A stretch of DNA of 64,000 bases from Symbiodinium microadriaticum (GCA_001939145.1 LSRX01000353.1:145473-209472); one strand, 5' to 3'; numbered from the stretch's first letter, positions 1 to 14,000 are shown. Notes: generated by a model not told the origin, from the letters alone. Numbers and translations: made by a program.

Positions 1-1933
1 TCCGATGATCCGCCATCAAGCATTGCTTGTCGACTACACTCTGCTGCAACCGCCTGTCTATTGAGACAAATCCACGGGGAGCCTGAGAACGTGGTAATGG
101 CCCCGCAGCCGGTGTCAGAGACCTGCGGAAGTGGGACGAAACAGGTGGATGAACTAGGTAGCTGCTTGGGAAATGCTTGTTGCATCTTGTTGCGGTGTAT
201 ATGATTTCGAGAACCCCCGGGCACAATGTCCTGAGTTCTGTACAAGGCCGGAAAGCGATGCTGTCCGCGTATGTAATAAGTTCTGAAATCTGAGAGGTAT
301 GCGAGACAAAGTTGTCGCAGCATGAACATGCTCTAAGTTTAACTCCATCCGGACTTCCAACACACCCTTTATAGCTCTTGCACAGAACGGTTTGCATGCT
401 GGGTCAACGAATGTGGATGCTTAGGTACGATGGTCGTAACCAGCAGAGCAACATTCTTTGCGCACCTTCTTCATCAGCAAATCCAGACTCAAGGGGTCGT
501 GGCTGATGAACACACACAGAGGCGCTTCTGCACCTGGAGAACCACAAGACTCATTGCGGCATGGGTTTGAACCGCCAAGGTCACCCGGGGCACCACGAGG
601 TCTATTGGGAATTTTGCAGCCTTCTGCGATGCTGTTATTTCTGGTCGGTCTCTCGGCTTGGAAATCGCAGGACGGTTTTTAATCCGAGCCGGCTACCGTC
701 CGTTGCAGTCGCCATCACGGACAGTGAAAGAAATGAGATGGCTTGTTCAATGCTTGGAACCTTCTGAGCTGGGGTCAGGGTAGGGTATGGTGGGCTTTAG
801 TCTTGGTTGACAAATCGCTTCATGCATGCTACTGGTGCTGGAGCCAAGCAGAAGCTGGATTCTTTTACGGCCCCTGCACAACTTCTGGAGAGCCGCATGC
901 GCAGCTGCGAAAGTAGCTAGGAAAGAGCATCAAGCTTCACACGACTTTTTAACATCAGCACGATGCTCGAATAGTGCTTCGCAGTGCTGCGTTTAGCACC
1001 ACGATCCATCATTGGGCGACGACTCTGGCAGCAGTTTCGATCAGGAGCACTGTTAGAAGAGTGTACAGCCGCTGAAACATTGTATGTGACAGTGTTGACG
1101 CTTAGTATCGTTGCCTGGTGCACGAGTGAGGGATCTCGTGCTGCTACTCATTACAGCTTGGGTGAATCAGATTGAACTCGGAAGGGGGCAGCCGGCTGAT
1201 CCACTCTGGTTCCCAGACCACATGCTCAAGTTTAAACACGAGGAATTCCTCGACGGCTGGTCGGAAGATTTCCAGAAATCGGCCCTCCGCTGCCCGGAAA
1301 CCCATGGCACCGAACCCTGAGCTGTGAGAGGACAAGGCTGACAGCGCAGTGCAAAACCCTGATGCTTTGGGCACTACGTCGGATTTCACCGATGTTGAGG
1401 TAAAGACCATAACATCAATTGGAACGTGTCAGCGTTGCTGGACGTGATGAAAATCGTTACCTCGCAATAACGGCACGTCTATGTGGATGGGACATGTTCT
1501 CCGATATAAGCTGCACATATGTGAGCCACCGTACTGAACTCATGCTTTGGCAAAACGTGCGCAACAACAGCAGGTTTGTGTTGCCTGTAGAAGGTCGCAT
1601 GAGAAGTGGCAACACCGTACAGACGTGTAGCTGTAGCTGATGGTTACATGAGCTTGGCAGAACTCCGAAAGGGCATGAAAAGGCCCATTCTGGCATGGCT
1701 CTTGTCAATGCATTGCACAGACTCAGCCGTGGATTTTGGCAAAACAAGCTTTGCATGCAGATGCAAGCTCAGCAAGGCCACATGCGCTCCCCAAGGGTTG
1801 AAGCCCCTACACGACAACCTACATGAAACAGGCATCGCACCTTCGAGTCGCAACCTTCATTTGGCACAAAGCCGCCTTCGGTAAAATTTATGGGCGCGAG
1901 TTGTGTGACCTTTACGTAGGATCTACCCTGAAA

Positions 1934-1967
1934 CATCCCTTAACCCTAAACCCTGAGGGTTTAAGGG
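1934..1967. repeat. Telomere-like patch with inverted centre
   Basis: Two CCCTAAA-like units run into AGGGTTTAAGGG. The core at 1947-1963 is a perfect palindrome, TAAACCCT, one G, AGGGTTTA. TTTAGGG is the telomere unit known from plants and reported for dinoflagellates; here it is interstitial and too short to be a telomere. Confidence 0.6.
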
Positions 1968-2160
1968 GATGAGATGAGTTCGTGCCGGACAGGTTTGCGG
2001 GAAAGGCAGTTACGCCCGACAGTGCGCCCTCGACCAGCCGGGTCGTTTTTTGAGCCTCCGGCAGCAAAATTATCAGCCATTGCCACACCAACTCCTCATC
2101 CCACGAGATACCAGTATAGCACGAAGGACGCAATGGTTTAGCCCAAGGCATCTCAAGGTC

Positions 2161-2796
2161 CTAGCGCGTTTGGTACTGCACCGGTGAATCCGAGACTCGA
2201 AACGCTTGGTGTTCTTCTCCTCTTCCTCCCTCATTGAAGCCTAAACCCTGAAGCCAAGCCTCTGGTTTCCCAAATCCCAAGATACTGACAGCCCTGGACT
2301 GGAGCGCAAGGAGCCCCACGGAGCAGTGACAAGCCGGGCAGATCCGAACTAAATCCGGTCTCGGAGCCCTGATGCTCGTCGCCACCGCAAACGCTTGGGA
2401 CTTGGGCACTTCAAAGAACTGGGGGTTCTCTATGGGACTCCAGGGCTCCAGGATTTCAAAATGCGGGATTCGGAGCATGAGAGACAGGTCCAACTCATAT
2501 CTGGAGGGGGGGGTTGTCGGTCGCGAAAATCCGGAGTTCCCTTCTTGATCATGTCGTACACGGGTACAGGGATTTATGGCAAAGGGGCTGAGTTGTTCTG
2601 GCATGCGGTTTGAATAGATCGGAGACATCTGAAGTTCAAGGCGTGTCCACAGTTCCAAGAAGTATGCGGCAGGCTCTTGCCTATCCCGTAGGATGCGGTG
2701 CGCCTCCCACTCCGCAGAGATAACGAACACATATCCTTGAATCTGTATGTGTAGAAGGCGGCCATGCCCAGAAGCCGACTGCTTCTCAGAATTCAC
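2161..2796 (-). CDS. Hypothetical open frame, 211 codons, weak
   Basis: This is the longest open frame outside low-complexity DNA and the retroelement. I do not recognise the product. It has no signal peptide or membrane segment; it holds a CPAC-type cysteine pair late in the chain and ordinary, non-repetitive composition. My rough estimate is that a frame this long could occur by chance with odds of about one in six in 54 kb read in six frames, so length alone proves little. Part of it (near 2241) overlaps a CCTAAACCCT telomere-like scrap, which argues against a conserved gene. It could be a chance frame or an exon; no neighbouring frame supports it. Confidence 0.12.
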   Translation of the reverse strand: MNSEKQSASGHGRLLHIQIQGYVFVISAEWEAHRILRDRQEPAAYFLELWTRLELQMSPIYSNRMPEQLSPFAINPCTRVRHDQEGNSGFSRPTTPPSRYELDLSLMLRIPHFEILEPWSPIENPQFFEVPKSQAFAVATSIRAPRPDLVRICPACHCSVGLLALQSRAVSILGFGKPEAWLQGLGFNEGGRGEEHQAFRVSDSPVQYQTR

Positions 2797-4758
2797 CGAT
2801 GGTATCAGAACCGAACATCCTCTTCATGCTGTGACTTCTCTTGTGTCTTCAGGACACCATCAACAGAAGAGAAGCAGCCGAAGACCCGGGCTACCAACAC
2901 AAAGCTCTGCGGTGCCTGTGGGCAAGGCGTCTTAGCACCCCACGGTGCCTAGAGGAACCGGCTACTACTAGACTAGCACTACTGGTGTCACAGATCCCGT
3001 CACACCAGAGACAAGTAAGCTGCAAAAGCTGTTGGGCTTGAGTTAACCTTCGTAATGGAAGCGCTCTGGTGTGAGCCCCTAAGACACTTTGGCCCTCCAC
3101 GTCCCTCCACTCAGGCGGGCAGAACTGGGCCATCGGCGAGGAGCGGAGATCGTGCAGAGGCACAACCTGGTAAAGCTCGGACTCGGAAGCTACGTGTAGG
3201 CCTAACAGCAACCCGATCAGAGGTCTAGTCTTCGCATTCCTGGATTTGGTCGGCTCCCGGACCGAATATGTTCATTGCTACTGCGCAAGCGACTACAGAC
3301 CAAGCACGGACGAGAGGAGCATTCAAGCTCGCTGAGTCGCGCCTTCGCCCTCGACCTTTGATCTCCGGAGCCAGGCAGATAACATGCCAGCAGTCAACAA
3401 AGCTGCAGTGACCACCTGTGCTTGCGGGCTGTTGGACTGGTCACTGACGGGTCAGATTTCTGGTCCAGAATCTTGTTGCATCTCCTAGCCGTTTCCAAGC
3501 CTCTGCTAGCTGTTTGGTCTCATCTTTTCGACATGTGCTCATGCCGCGCTATGAGTGCATCTTGCGTTTCTGTCAGCAGTGGCCATGAAGTGTACACGAC
3601 AGACGACTGCATCTCTGAGTTCCTGCTCCTCTGCTGCCAAGGAGCTGCTGCCCGGGCCACCCACGGGCCCTCTATGGGGCCTGTTGCCAGATTGGGATCT
3701 TGCAAATCCGTGTTTTGGGGGGGGAGCAGACGGGAGCACTCTCCAGAGAACATGCTGACTGAGACCCGACCAGCTTCTAGCCAACATGAAACCACGAAGC
3801 TGGGACAAGGCTGCTCCGAAAGTATCTTGCAGGGGTAACTGGGTAGTATGATACCATACTACACTATACTATACAGTACTATAATGTAGTATGAAACGGC
3901 GCAAACTAATATACGATGACAGAATACCTATGATATACTATGATATTGGTTAATACCATATGCATATATAGCACGTTAACAAGTCTAAATATTAGTTTGT
4001 AGATTTATGACGAAATATTACGTCTTTATCGCAGTAGCAATGTGTGAATAGATGACGAAATGGTAATCTTAATTGTAATAGCATTAACAACAATCATGGT
4101 ACTAACAATAAACGTAAAAAAATAGTAGTACCAAGGCATGCAGGCTAAATGGATGACTTTCGTCCCGGAAAAAATGTTCACTTTCGCGGCACCATCAAGG
4201 AACTTTCGCGAAGGCATCTTTAGCTATGCCGTTGGCCTTTCATGTAAACTATGGCTCAATGAGCTTTAACTACTATGATGTACCGCCATGTAGCAGACTA
4301 CTTTCCAATATATTTGTATGTTAACCTGCTGATGTATTCAGCTCTTCATCTATGCACATAATCATGTGTGTCTCGATATAGTCTCATACGTTCATATGCT
4401 TCTGTGTTCATCAAGCATTCTCAACAGTTCATACACCCATACATCCATGAGTGCATACATTCATATATCTATCATGTAACCATATACTCATATCATACTG
4501 GCACATTTGTGTATCACTATGATGATATGTTAATTCGTTCTTACATTGATACTCTTCAACCTGTTAAATACTTTATCAACATGCCAGCATATCAGTGTAA
4601 CAGCAGGCAGATATAAGAACATGTCCATATGTGCGCATGCTCATACTATAGTGGTATGTCCATGCATCAGCAGACTCAGTACTATACATACTGTATTTGT
4701 ATGTCCATACTTGGGTAGATTCAGTACTGTACATAAAACAGTTTATTGCGTATGTGGG

Positions 4759-4921
4759 TAGTTCTCTAAATTAGGATCCCTTTGAGGGTCCTCCTTATAA
4801 GGGTGCCTTACTGTATTGGGGACCGAACAGAGGACCCTCATGTAGAGAACGACCCCTGCATTACCTTCAGGACCCTAAACTACGGGAATTATGGAATATT
4901 CCTTATTATGGGTAATGCAGG
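4759..4921. repeat. Nested inverted repeats, possible MITE-like element
   Basis: Two neighbouring hairpins can be seen. In the first, GTTCTCTA (4761-4768) pairs with TAGAGAAC (4843-4850), and inside it GAGGGTCCTC (4784-4793) pairs with GAGGACCCTC (4830-4839). In the second, CCTGCATTACC (4855-4865) pairs perfectly with GGTAATGCAGG (4911-4921). No coding sequence lies inside. A small non-autonomous element or a cruciform-forming spacer are both possible. Confidence 0.5.
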
Positions 4922-5101
4922 ATTTATTTCATCAACCGTAGGGCAAGATATATCATCAGCCCTATGTGCAGAGTTAATGCTCCGCGCCTAGTGGGCCAAG
5001 GAGGCCGCTCCCTCTGCTCCTCCGCAGCGAAGCCGCGAGCAAACTCAGCTCCTCGGCCGTCATCGGCCTCCCAGCCGCAACCCAAAAAAACACGGTGTAT
5101 G

Positions 5102-5252
5102 GTGTGTGTATATATAAACATATATATATATATATAAAAGCACGCGGATGATCATATTCATGGTCGTGGTCATAACTAGAATCATAGTCACAATCAAAAA
5201 ATAATAACCAACCATAAAAACTATGATATTCTTGTTCATATATATATATATA
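5102..5252. repeat. TA-rich microsatellite stretches
   Basis: Two runs of alternating T and A (about 5108-5138 and 5236-5252) flank an AT-rich spacer. Confidence 0.7.
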
Positions 5253-5280
5253 CACATCTTATACATATTACTATATGACT

Positions 5281-5343
5281 ACATATATAAATAAATAAAT
5301 AAATAAATAAATTAAATACATAAATAAATAAATAAATAAATAA

Positions 5344-5385
<42 letters not shown>

Positions 5386-5462
5386 ATAAATAAATATATA
5401 TATATAAATAAATAAATAAATAAATTAAATAAATATATATATATATATGTATATAGATATAT
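5281..5462. repeat. AAAT tetranucleotide and TA dinucleotide array
   Basis: Blocks of AAAT repeats alternate with blocks of TA repeats for about 180 bases. Minus-strand open frames rich in Ile, Tyr and Leu here are repeat artefacts. Confidence 0.9.
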
Positions 5463-5899
5463 GCATACAGCGCAGATATGGGCAGTACAATACGATAACA
5501 TAGTACAACAGAACATAAACATATTTCACAATATAATGCCACATAAGTTGTTTACTGTAGCACAGTATAGTACCGTACAGTATGGTATAGCATAGTGGAA
5601 TCTGGCATTACATAAACAAATACAGCTTGAACTGCTGTAACATGACATGGAAGTAAAGCATAGTATCACATAGCACAGCATGCTGCAATGTATGGCATTG
5701 CAATATAATGCAATGTAATATACTGCACTATAACACACATGTACATGTATCAGAATCGTGCTGTAATACATGGACATATGTTGCAGATTTCTGTCTCCTA
5801 CAAAAAGCATCGAGGACATAGGTGGCATCTTCACGCCGAGCCCTCTTCTTTCAAACTGATCAGAACAAAAGTTACTGCTACCCAACGAACTGTCTGAAG

Positions 5900-8375
5900 G
5901 TCTCATGCTTGGCAGCTTGAAGGTGCAGGAAGCGCAGAGCTCACGCTGCGGCCATGCACTCTTGATGAGTGTTCATACCCATGCGCCTGCTGTAGTTCCA
6001 GACATGTCCCCGAAGGATCTTTCCCGGGAAGAGCTCGCCGCCAGACTGGGAAACGAATGCTTCGCTGGCTTTGTACTAGGGTTCAGACATGTAGCGACAG
6101 AGGCCGACCTCACATGCCTCAAGCTTATGTTTGACAGTACAACTCAGGTCACAGGAAATCTACTGAAAGCTCCATTCCACTGGACTGCCCTTGATGTGCT
6201 TGGGTGTGTGTGTGTGTGTCTGTGTGTGTGTGTGTGTATGTGTGTTGTGGTCGTTTCGTGGCGAGCCGCTGCAGCCAGGTGGCACTTCCGAAGATGCCCA
6301 GCGGAGGGAAGCTCATGGGGTACTCGCCAATTCGCCTTCAGTCAGATGCACTTAGACTGAAACAACTCAGCCTGAGCGAGGCTATGCCTCAGCCTCGCAG
6401 AACTTCCCTTTTCGAGCTTGCCCCGAAATGTCGCGCTGAGTGTCTGCGTGACATCTTGCTACGGGCCTTGCGAAATCTCGCAAACAGCAAACGCACTGCG
6501 TGCAAGCCATGCGCCTGATCCCTTCTGGAGCCTAGCTTGCTTGGTGACAAACCCGTCGTCCTAAACCCAAACTCAGCATGGCGGCAAAGTCAACCCTGTG
6601 GTTGAGTTGTGATTCCGACGAGGCTCAACGGTGTTGCCGAGTCGGCGTGAACAGCTGCAGCATTCTTCGCTGCTTCCTGCGGGCTCAGAAAAGCTGCAGC
6701 TACTTGCAGGTCAGTGCATGCATGGACCAAGCTGCAAGCCTACACCTTCGGTCCCGCACTCCAACATGAGAGGTCCTTCACAAAGAAGTGCATGAAGTAG
6801 CGGTTGGCTTCCACAGCATGTCGGACAGCCGGATTTTGTGCAGCGCTATCAGGATCCAAGAAGTAGTAGAGCTCCTGTGCACAGCTACAGTAGGACAAAG
6901 CGATCAATGACATGGTCTAGCGGCCAAGTCATTCAACTGCCGGAGCGGCATGGAGCATCTCTTTGCAGTTTCAACGGCCGTTATGGCTCTCGGGCTGTTC
7001 GCAATGCCAGTCGAGCCCAGAAGTCCCGGTAATCCCGGTAAGCATCAGGATCAGCTTGTGAGCACCTAGAGCCACCCCACTATATTCGTAGCCAACTAAG
7101 TTTGTCTATGCTGCTTTTTGGCAACACAGCAGCTGAATGGTTCCTTCTGATCCCACCCCAGACGAACCGGCCATGTACTCTAGCACTGTCAAGAAGAAAG
7201 CTCGATGAAGAGGTGCCTTCCCTGCCTTATGTAACCAAGGAGCTGGATGAAATTGCGACGCAAACATTGGCAGCTCATTGTGCTCCATCAGCGAAGCAAA
7301 GACCTCGCGACGCCAAATTCCATGTGACTTCAAGTCACCTTGTTATGCTGCTTCTCTTGTCGTTTCGGGGAAGAGCTGGCAGCTGGGACTAGGACTTGAG
7401 GAATACCTTGGGCCTCGGAATGGTCAGAACAAGCGACGACAGCTGTCTCGTCCGCGAGAGGTCATGCTACATCGGCCGCAGGAAACATACCTCTTTCCAG
7501 AAAGAATGAAGTTGCCATTGCCCACATCAGCCCGCCTGCCCGCGAGTGTCCGTGTCAGTTGCGAGGAGCTGGAAATTCGGCACCTTTGCCTGCACAAGCC
7601 ATCTCGGCATGGAGCACACTTTCAAATTGTGACAAGAAAGACTTTGCCCAACCACACTTCTGATCCTGATGCTTGCCTTACAGTAAGCCCGGACAATCCA
7701 TGAGTCAGGAAGAACATTATGCAGTATCCGTGCGTTTGACCGTCTGACTTACTAGAACAGGCCTTCAAATTCTGGGCTTGATATGGTCCATCCCCATCCC
7801 AAAACAAACTGGAACAATCGATTTTCCAACTGCAAATTCTGTGAGGGAATGCTCTCGCACATGCCTGGTGGAAGCTTTGCGCCAGCACACCGTAGGAATG
7901 GAAGTTTAGTGTCGAGTTTCCTGTCACGTGGATTCCGGTTCAGAGACTGATGCAACAGAGGCTGGAGCTCTGAAAACTGAACTCCACACGCGCGAACCGG
8001 GACCGACGGGGACGCTGAAAACTGGCACGAGCCGATGATAAGCACTTGCCAAGATTCGGCGCCCCAGCTCCAAGAAGACCTGCATCTCGTCTTGTGGGAA
8101 GACTCACCACGACAGCACAAATCACTAGAACGACAGCGCTGTCGCTTCCTCCCAGACAAGAAAGTGGTTTTCGATGCTAACGTTACCAGCAGCAGACACG
8201 ACGAGCAGCGACATCATTGTCGCTGTTGCTGTTGAGTGCAACTTCCAACCACTGCGCCTCTGGAGGCGCATCGCGAAGGAGGCGCGAGGAGTTCGCTGCA
8301 GTGGTGAAATGCCTCTGCAGGAACGGTTGTCACTCATTGACCTTGTTGATTCCACCTCCAATTCAACAAAGTGCT
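5900..8375. other. Anonymous sequence, no gene recognised
   Basis: Mid-GC sequence. The longest plus-strand frame begins at 5905 (151 codons) and runs into the GT repeat at 6204, where it turns into a Cys-Val string, so I do not call it a gene. Other frames are short and overlap on both strands. Confidence 0.45.
6203..6246. repeat. GT dinucleotide repeat
   Basis: About 44 bases of GT repeat with one C and one A interruption. Confidence 0.9.
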
Positions 8376-8470
8376 CCTCTGCTGCACTATTGCTAGTACT
8401 ATTGCTGCTACTACTGCCGCTGTTCCCCGGTACTGCTACGAGCGCCATGGCTGCCTGCACACCATCACCA

Positions 8471-9058
<588 letters not shown>

Positions 9059-9059
9059 C

Positions 9060-10440
9060 GGCCCAGTCACGGCCCTGCAGGAGCTTCGGACTGCGAACTG
9101 AAGCTGCTTTCTACAGGATTACAGCCTTAACTAGTGACAGCATCTCGTCCGTGAGCTCTAATTAGCCTGTGGAGTTTTGCAAAAGACGCTGACGCCAGTT
9201 GCTGCTGGAGGAGGGTGAGAAATGCGTGCATGAAAGTCCTGGCATGGACAGCTCAAATCAGCCCGGGAAAATCTAATACCTGCCGAGGGGCAGCGACACC
9301 GCAGTTCCAAGCGTTCCATAGGTGGGGACAACGACCTTGGGGTCCTCAAGAGCGCCGGAATTTAAGTTTCGAGGGCTAGACTGCCAGAGATCCAAGCTTG
9401 TTGCAGCAGCTGCAAAGTCTAGTTACCTAATCGATGCTGTATTGGTCACCATGCGCCCCACTTCGCCTTGCAATAAGATTGCAGCATTCGCTTTCTGATC
9501 CTGTGCATAGATCATAAGATCTGAAGACCCGCCGCCTTCCCAACTGCTTTCAGGAAGATGCTTAGATGCTGTCGCTGTGCTGGCTGTGTTGGTCAGCCGA
9601 CTTTCGACTTCCCGGCTTGGCCTGAATCGGTGGGAATGTCGTAGAGCAATGCACACGTGGCCCTCGAGGAACAGGTGAACCCCCAAGCTGACTCCCTGTA
9701 TTCCTGAAACATCAACCTCGGACCCTGATGGAGGTGTTTTGCAAAGCCGTGTCTTCTCCAATCCGCAACTGGCAGCCGAAGCTCATTTGCTGCGAGAACG
9801 CAGAGAGCCTGCCGCTGGTCACGGGTGCCGCTACTCTAGCTCTCCGCACTCAACTTTGCTATAGCAAGAGACGAGAGCTCGTCTGATGTGGACGAGATGG
9901 ATGCCCAACTATACTATAAAGCTGCCTGGGCCTCTCATACTCTCACGGCAACGTCTAACGCTCGAGTTGACTCGAGTTCACCTGCCCAAGTACAACACTG
10001 CTGCTTTTGGCAAGATGCAGCGCCAACTGGCGGTGACATTCATCTCAGGGACGGTTGCTTGTTGGTAAACCCAGTGCTGGTACCCTTGCCGCAACACCAC
10101 GACTAGCACGGCTACTTACCCTTCCATTATGACGAATTCTCACGCGACGATTATTCCAGCAATTAGTGTTGCTACTTCTCCCATTCCATTTGCTGCCACA
10201 CTGCCACTGCTAGTACGACTACCAATACAACTGCTTCCATAGCTTCTGTTGCTATTATTTTCTGCTACTATTGTTGCAGCTGTTTTACGTTTACGTATGC
10301 CACCGCCACCACCATTACTGGTACTTGTAAAGCGAGTGCGAAAACGGGATTCTCACGACGCCAACCACTAGCACTGCCACCGTTAAGATTATTACTAGAA
10401 ACTTCTACGATCACTGCCAGTGCCCACGGCTACTACTAAC
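9060..10440. other. Anonymous sequence, no gene recognised
   Basis: No recognisable gene. Frames are short on both strands. The right end (about 10,080-10,440) is weakly enriched in CTA/CCA-like triplets leading into the next array. Confidence 0.45.
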
Positions 10441-10444
10441 TATT

Positions 10445-10586
10445 ACCACCACCACCACCACCACCACCAGCAGCAGCACCAGCAGCAGCACCAGCAGCAG
10501 CACCAGCAGCAGCACCAGCAGCAGCACCAGCAGCAGCACCAGCACCAGCACCAGCACCTGCACCACCAGCAGCACCACCACCACAC
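10445..10586. repeat. CAC and CACCAGCAGCAG minisatellite
   Basis: A CAC trinucleotide run passes into about six copies of the 12-base unit CACCAGCAGCAG, then degenerate CACCAG units. There are no unique spacers, so this is not a CRISPR array. It is directly followed by a short telomere-like scrap (about 10,587-10,611). Confidence 0.9.
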
Positions 10587-10945
10587 CTAACCCTAAATAA
10601 ACCCTAAGCTTGCTCGTGCTTATTTCGTGCTCATGGGTTGCAGGATGAGGGTGTCGGGTTGATTTAGGCTGTCAGGGGCATTCCATACATTTAGGGCCTA
10701 AGATTCGGAGTTTTAGCCCCAATGTGAGGATGTTTTGGAGTGGGGGGAGCTCCTTTTCCGACGAATCCTAACTTAGGGCCCAAAGGCCTTAGAGCTTAAG
10801 GTTTACAGGCTTGGGGCTCAAGGCTGCCATCTTCTTCAACATCTTAGGCAAGAGGCAATGCTACATCGTTCTCCGTCAGTCGAGGTACAGACCCAACTCG
10901 TACTACTAGTTATGTGGGAGGTTTAGACAGGAACCCCCATGGAAA

Positions 10946-11022
10946 CTTATATATATATATATATATGCTATATATATACACACATGTCGCATATATATAT
11001 ATATATATATATATATTTAATT
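10946..11022. repeat. TA dinucleotide repeats
   Basis: Three AT runs separated by short spacers, the last about 26 bases (10,991-11,016). Confidence 0.85.
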
Positions 11023-14000
11023 AAAGAAGCAGCATTGAGTCTGCGCAGCTGCCTGGAAGCCCTGGCACGTGGCCCAGAGTGGCACGGTGGCCTTGGCCTT
11101 GATGTGCTCGTAGATCACCTGCAATGAGCCCACTGCTGTGCAAAGACTACTTGTATCTGCATGAGTGTGACTACGGCATGACTGTATAACCCTGACTCCT
11201 GTTGTTTTTATGGATTGCATTGAATCCAACGAAGCAGTTCGTTGAAGCTGACCCAGCCGTGCGACCCCCCCCCCCCCGCACAACGCTGACACAAACTTGC
11301 CATTGGTGGAACTGAAACAAACACTGCCTACATGGACTGCCGGCACAGCCTTGTCATGCTGATGCATGGTCTTGCCTTGAGCGTGTCCATCATGACATCC
11401 GGGTATGTTGCACCGTGAACTCCCGGATCGTCCTCTTCGCCACAGATTCGGGATGAGGCAGCCGTGGCATTAACGGTAACCAGTAAGGGTTCACCAACCA
11501 CCAATGCACTGCACCTCCAGAAGAAGAAACTTTACAAGACTTTACATCTGAAGGTGCTTGGCCCCGGAGCATCGAAGAGCACAGTCCTCGCCACCTGCAG
11601 AGCTTTCACTCGGGCTTTCCGATTTTCAATTTGGGCCCATGCTCATACTGGCCCCGGAAAGGGTTGATAGAATGCTTGCAGTCGTGCGAACCATAGACTT
11701 GTCTTTCGAGCTAAGTGTTTTTCAGCTTCCAGGGTAGCAAAGGTGCCGCGAACATTTCCTAGCTGTGCCCCCAACTCGCCTGTTTATCCAAATGCTTCGA
11801 ATCAATACAGTCTAAGACAGCCACATCAGCCCCGGACCAAGAGCAATTTCCCTGTGTTTCCGAACGGGAGGCCGAACCATGTTTGACCGCAACCTGCCTT
11901 GCCAACAGCAACTCATTCCCAATGCAGTTCCCTTCGTTGGCCCAACGAAGGGAACTGCAGTAACCCACCTGCCTGTCCAAAGGACCGCATCTACCTGAAC
12001 GGGGCGAGACGTCTGTGGCTCATAACATGCAGGTGCGACCAGAATGCAAGTGCTGCAGCAAAGTGCCAGAGTGCTGGACATGAAGGGAAGGGGCCTCCAT
12101 TGATTCACATGGGGAGGATTCATGGCGTGGCGTCTCCAGCCTGCTCCAACGCCTCTTTCAGCTTCTCCGTCCCGCTGTGGGGTACCAGCGGGACGACCTG
12201 CTCTAAGGGAGGGAGAGAGCGGTGCCCCTAAAGTGGAGAAGTGAAGGGTGCTTCACCTCGCATCCTTGTAGTACTGCGAGCAAATATGGCTGCAACGGTA
12301 GGGTCGACGGCCATGATGATCAAGGGCTACATGTCTATGTGCATCGCCTCGGCACCAGCATCGTAGAGGCTTTCCACGTAGGTGTTCCAGATCCAGCCTC
12401 TGCTTGTCAGGAATGCAGCTTGTCAGTCTGAGTATCGAAATTTCAGCGCAACATCATCACCATGAATGCTTGCTAAGGACCCCCGAAACAAAATCCTGAC
12501 TATCTGTCGAAGTTGTAGTCCGAGCCACATTCTATTGAACTTCGTCTGAAGACACAGGGTATCTTGTCCCACATGTTTGCATCTCCCATCATTCAGCTGG
12601 GCTTAGACAGCTGAAATCGTGAGATCGCTGTTGCCAGCCGAGCAGCTCAGACCGTTGAAGGTGGTGGCCCCTGGCAGTTTTAGTGGCGAGGCGACGATCC
12701 CCACCACAGGGCGCCTGGATGTCATGTCTGCTTTTCCACAGCTTCGGGTCTCACCAAGTGCCGTCTTCGCAGACCGTCGCAAACCGCTTTCGACAAACAA
12801 AAGGGCATCCTTTGCAAGCAGGCTGTCTCTGGCCTTCCTTTTCCCTGTAGCCGGTGTGCCAAGGCCCACGGCCTGAAACCCAACACCTGAAGCCTTCCCA
12901 AAGTCACAGCAGGACACCTTGCCACCACGTCGGCAATGCACACGGCTAGCCTGAGCTTGGACTCAGCAAGCAGCGACTCTTGGGTCTTGAATGCTATGTA
13001 GATCGAGGACAATTCCTGACATTCTTGCCGCAGTTTCAGAGAACATAGATCCCCCCAAAAGCCATTGTTCACCTTCGCTTACAGAAGTACAGAACGTCGG
13101 TTTCTGCGCCTCTGGGGCATGCTGCATTTCTTTCTTTTCTAGGCTTGAGGCTTGCCTGTGCCGACCCTAATTCTGATCAAATCTCCCTATGTTGAATCCC
13201 TGCTCCGAGTCAAATCTCCGTGTCGGACGGCCTGAGATTCAGCTGCGTGCAATGAGGAGCACTAGGCAAGCACACTTGCTGGACTTTTGGGGATATGACA
13301 CAGCACATGCCCTTGGTATCTACCCCAGCGACTAGTCTGTGAGCTTCAGGGTTATCGGGAATGACTGCGCAAATGTAGTGTTCTGAGCCTCCTTGAAGCT
13401 TTCTGCCTTTGTCTTTTTCGGATTCACCGTGAATCCAGAAATGGTTGGGGCTTGCCATGTTTCATCAGGACTCAGCAGGCGAAACTAAAGCTATCTGATC
13501 CACACGACCCCGCTGTGAAAGCTTGGGCGCGAGGTTAGAAGCCGTGCCCAACGCCCTGCCATGGCTTTGGAGGGAGCGTACGGTTGTGGGAGACGTGGCG
13601 CGGACCTGAAAAGAGTTTGCGAAAAGCTTCTGGTTCATCCTACGCTTGTGAGAAAGAGATAGCAGTTCTTGCATGTAAACTGTTGAAGTCTTTACTGTAA
13701 ACTCAACAGCTGTCCAAAAGCAGGCTCCTAGATTTGAGGCAAGCACACAGAGAAAGTCGGAAGTGTACCAAGGCAACACATGGTCAAGGCGTGATAGCGC
13801 GATTGGCTTCTTGTGTTCAAAGACAGCAACTACTAGTAGGAGGCAACCTAGCTGTGGTGGCAGTCGACGTCGTCGTAGTTGTCACGTGGTGGCGGTGGCG
13901 GTGGTGGTAGTAGTGCTTGATGTTGTTCACAGAACTTACATGAGCTTACCATGCCAACATTCCTCTTATCATAGCTATTTTCGTGTGACTGCTGCTGTCT

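Larger units (their letters stand above)
1..3840. other. Anonymous sequence, no gene recognised
   Basis: Mid-GC sequence with no recognisable protein, RNA gene or mobile element on either strand. Open frames are short and overlap on both strands, as expected by chance. The only items worth noting are a telomere-like palindrome near 1.95 kb and one longer minus-strand frame at 2161-2796, both listed separately. Introns or short exons of a split gene cannot be excluded by eye. Confidence 0.5.
3840..5800. other. AT-rich island
   Basis: Composition changes sharply at about 3840 and returns to normal near 5800. The left part is cryptic TATACTA/CATAC-like repeats, the centre (4759-4921) holds nested inverted repeats, and the right part is TA and AAAT microsatellite. 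A short GC-rich insert at about 4975-5090 interrupts the island. No coding capacity is evident. Confidence 0.7.

Noticed and set aside
10445-10586. Regularly spaced repeat that might suggest a CRISPR array
   Set aside because: The 12-base unit is a pure minisatellite with no unique spacers, in a eukaryote-like context.
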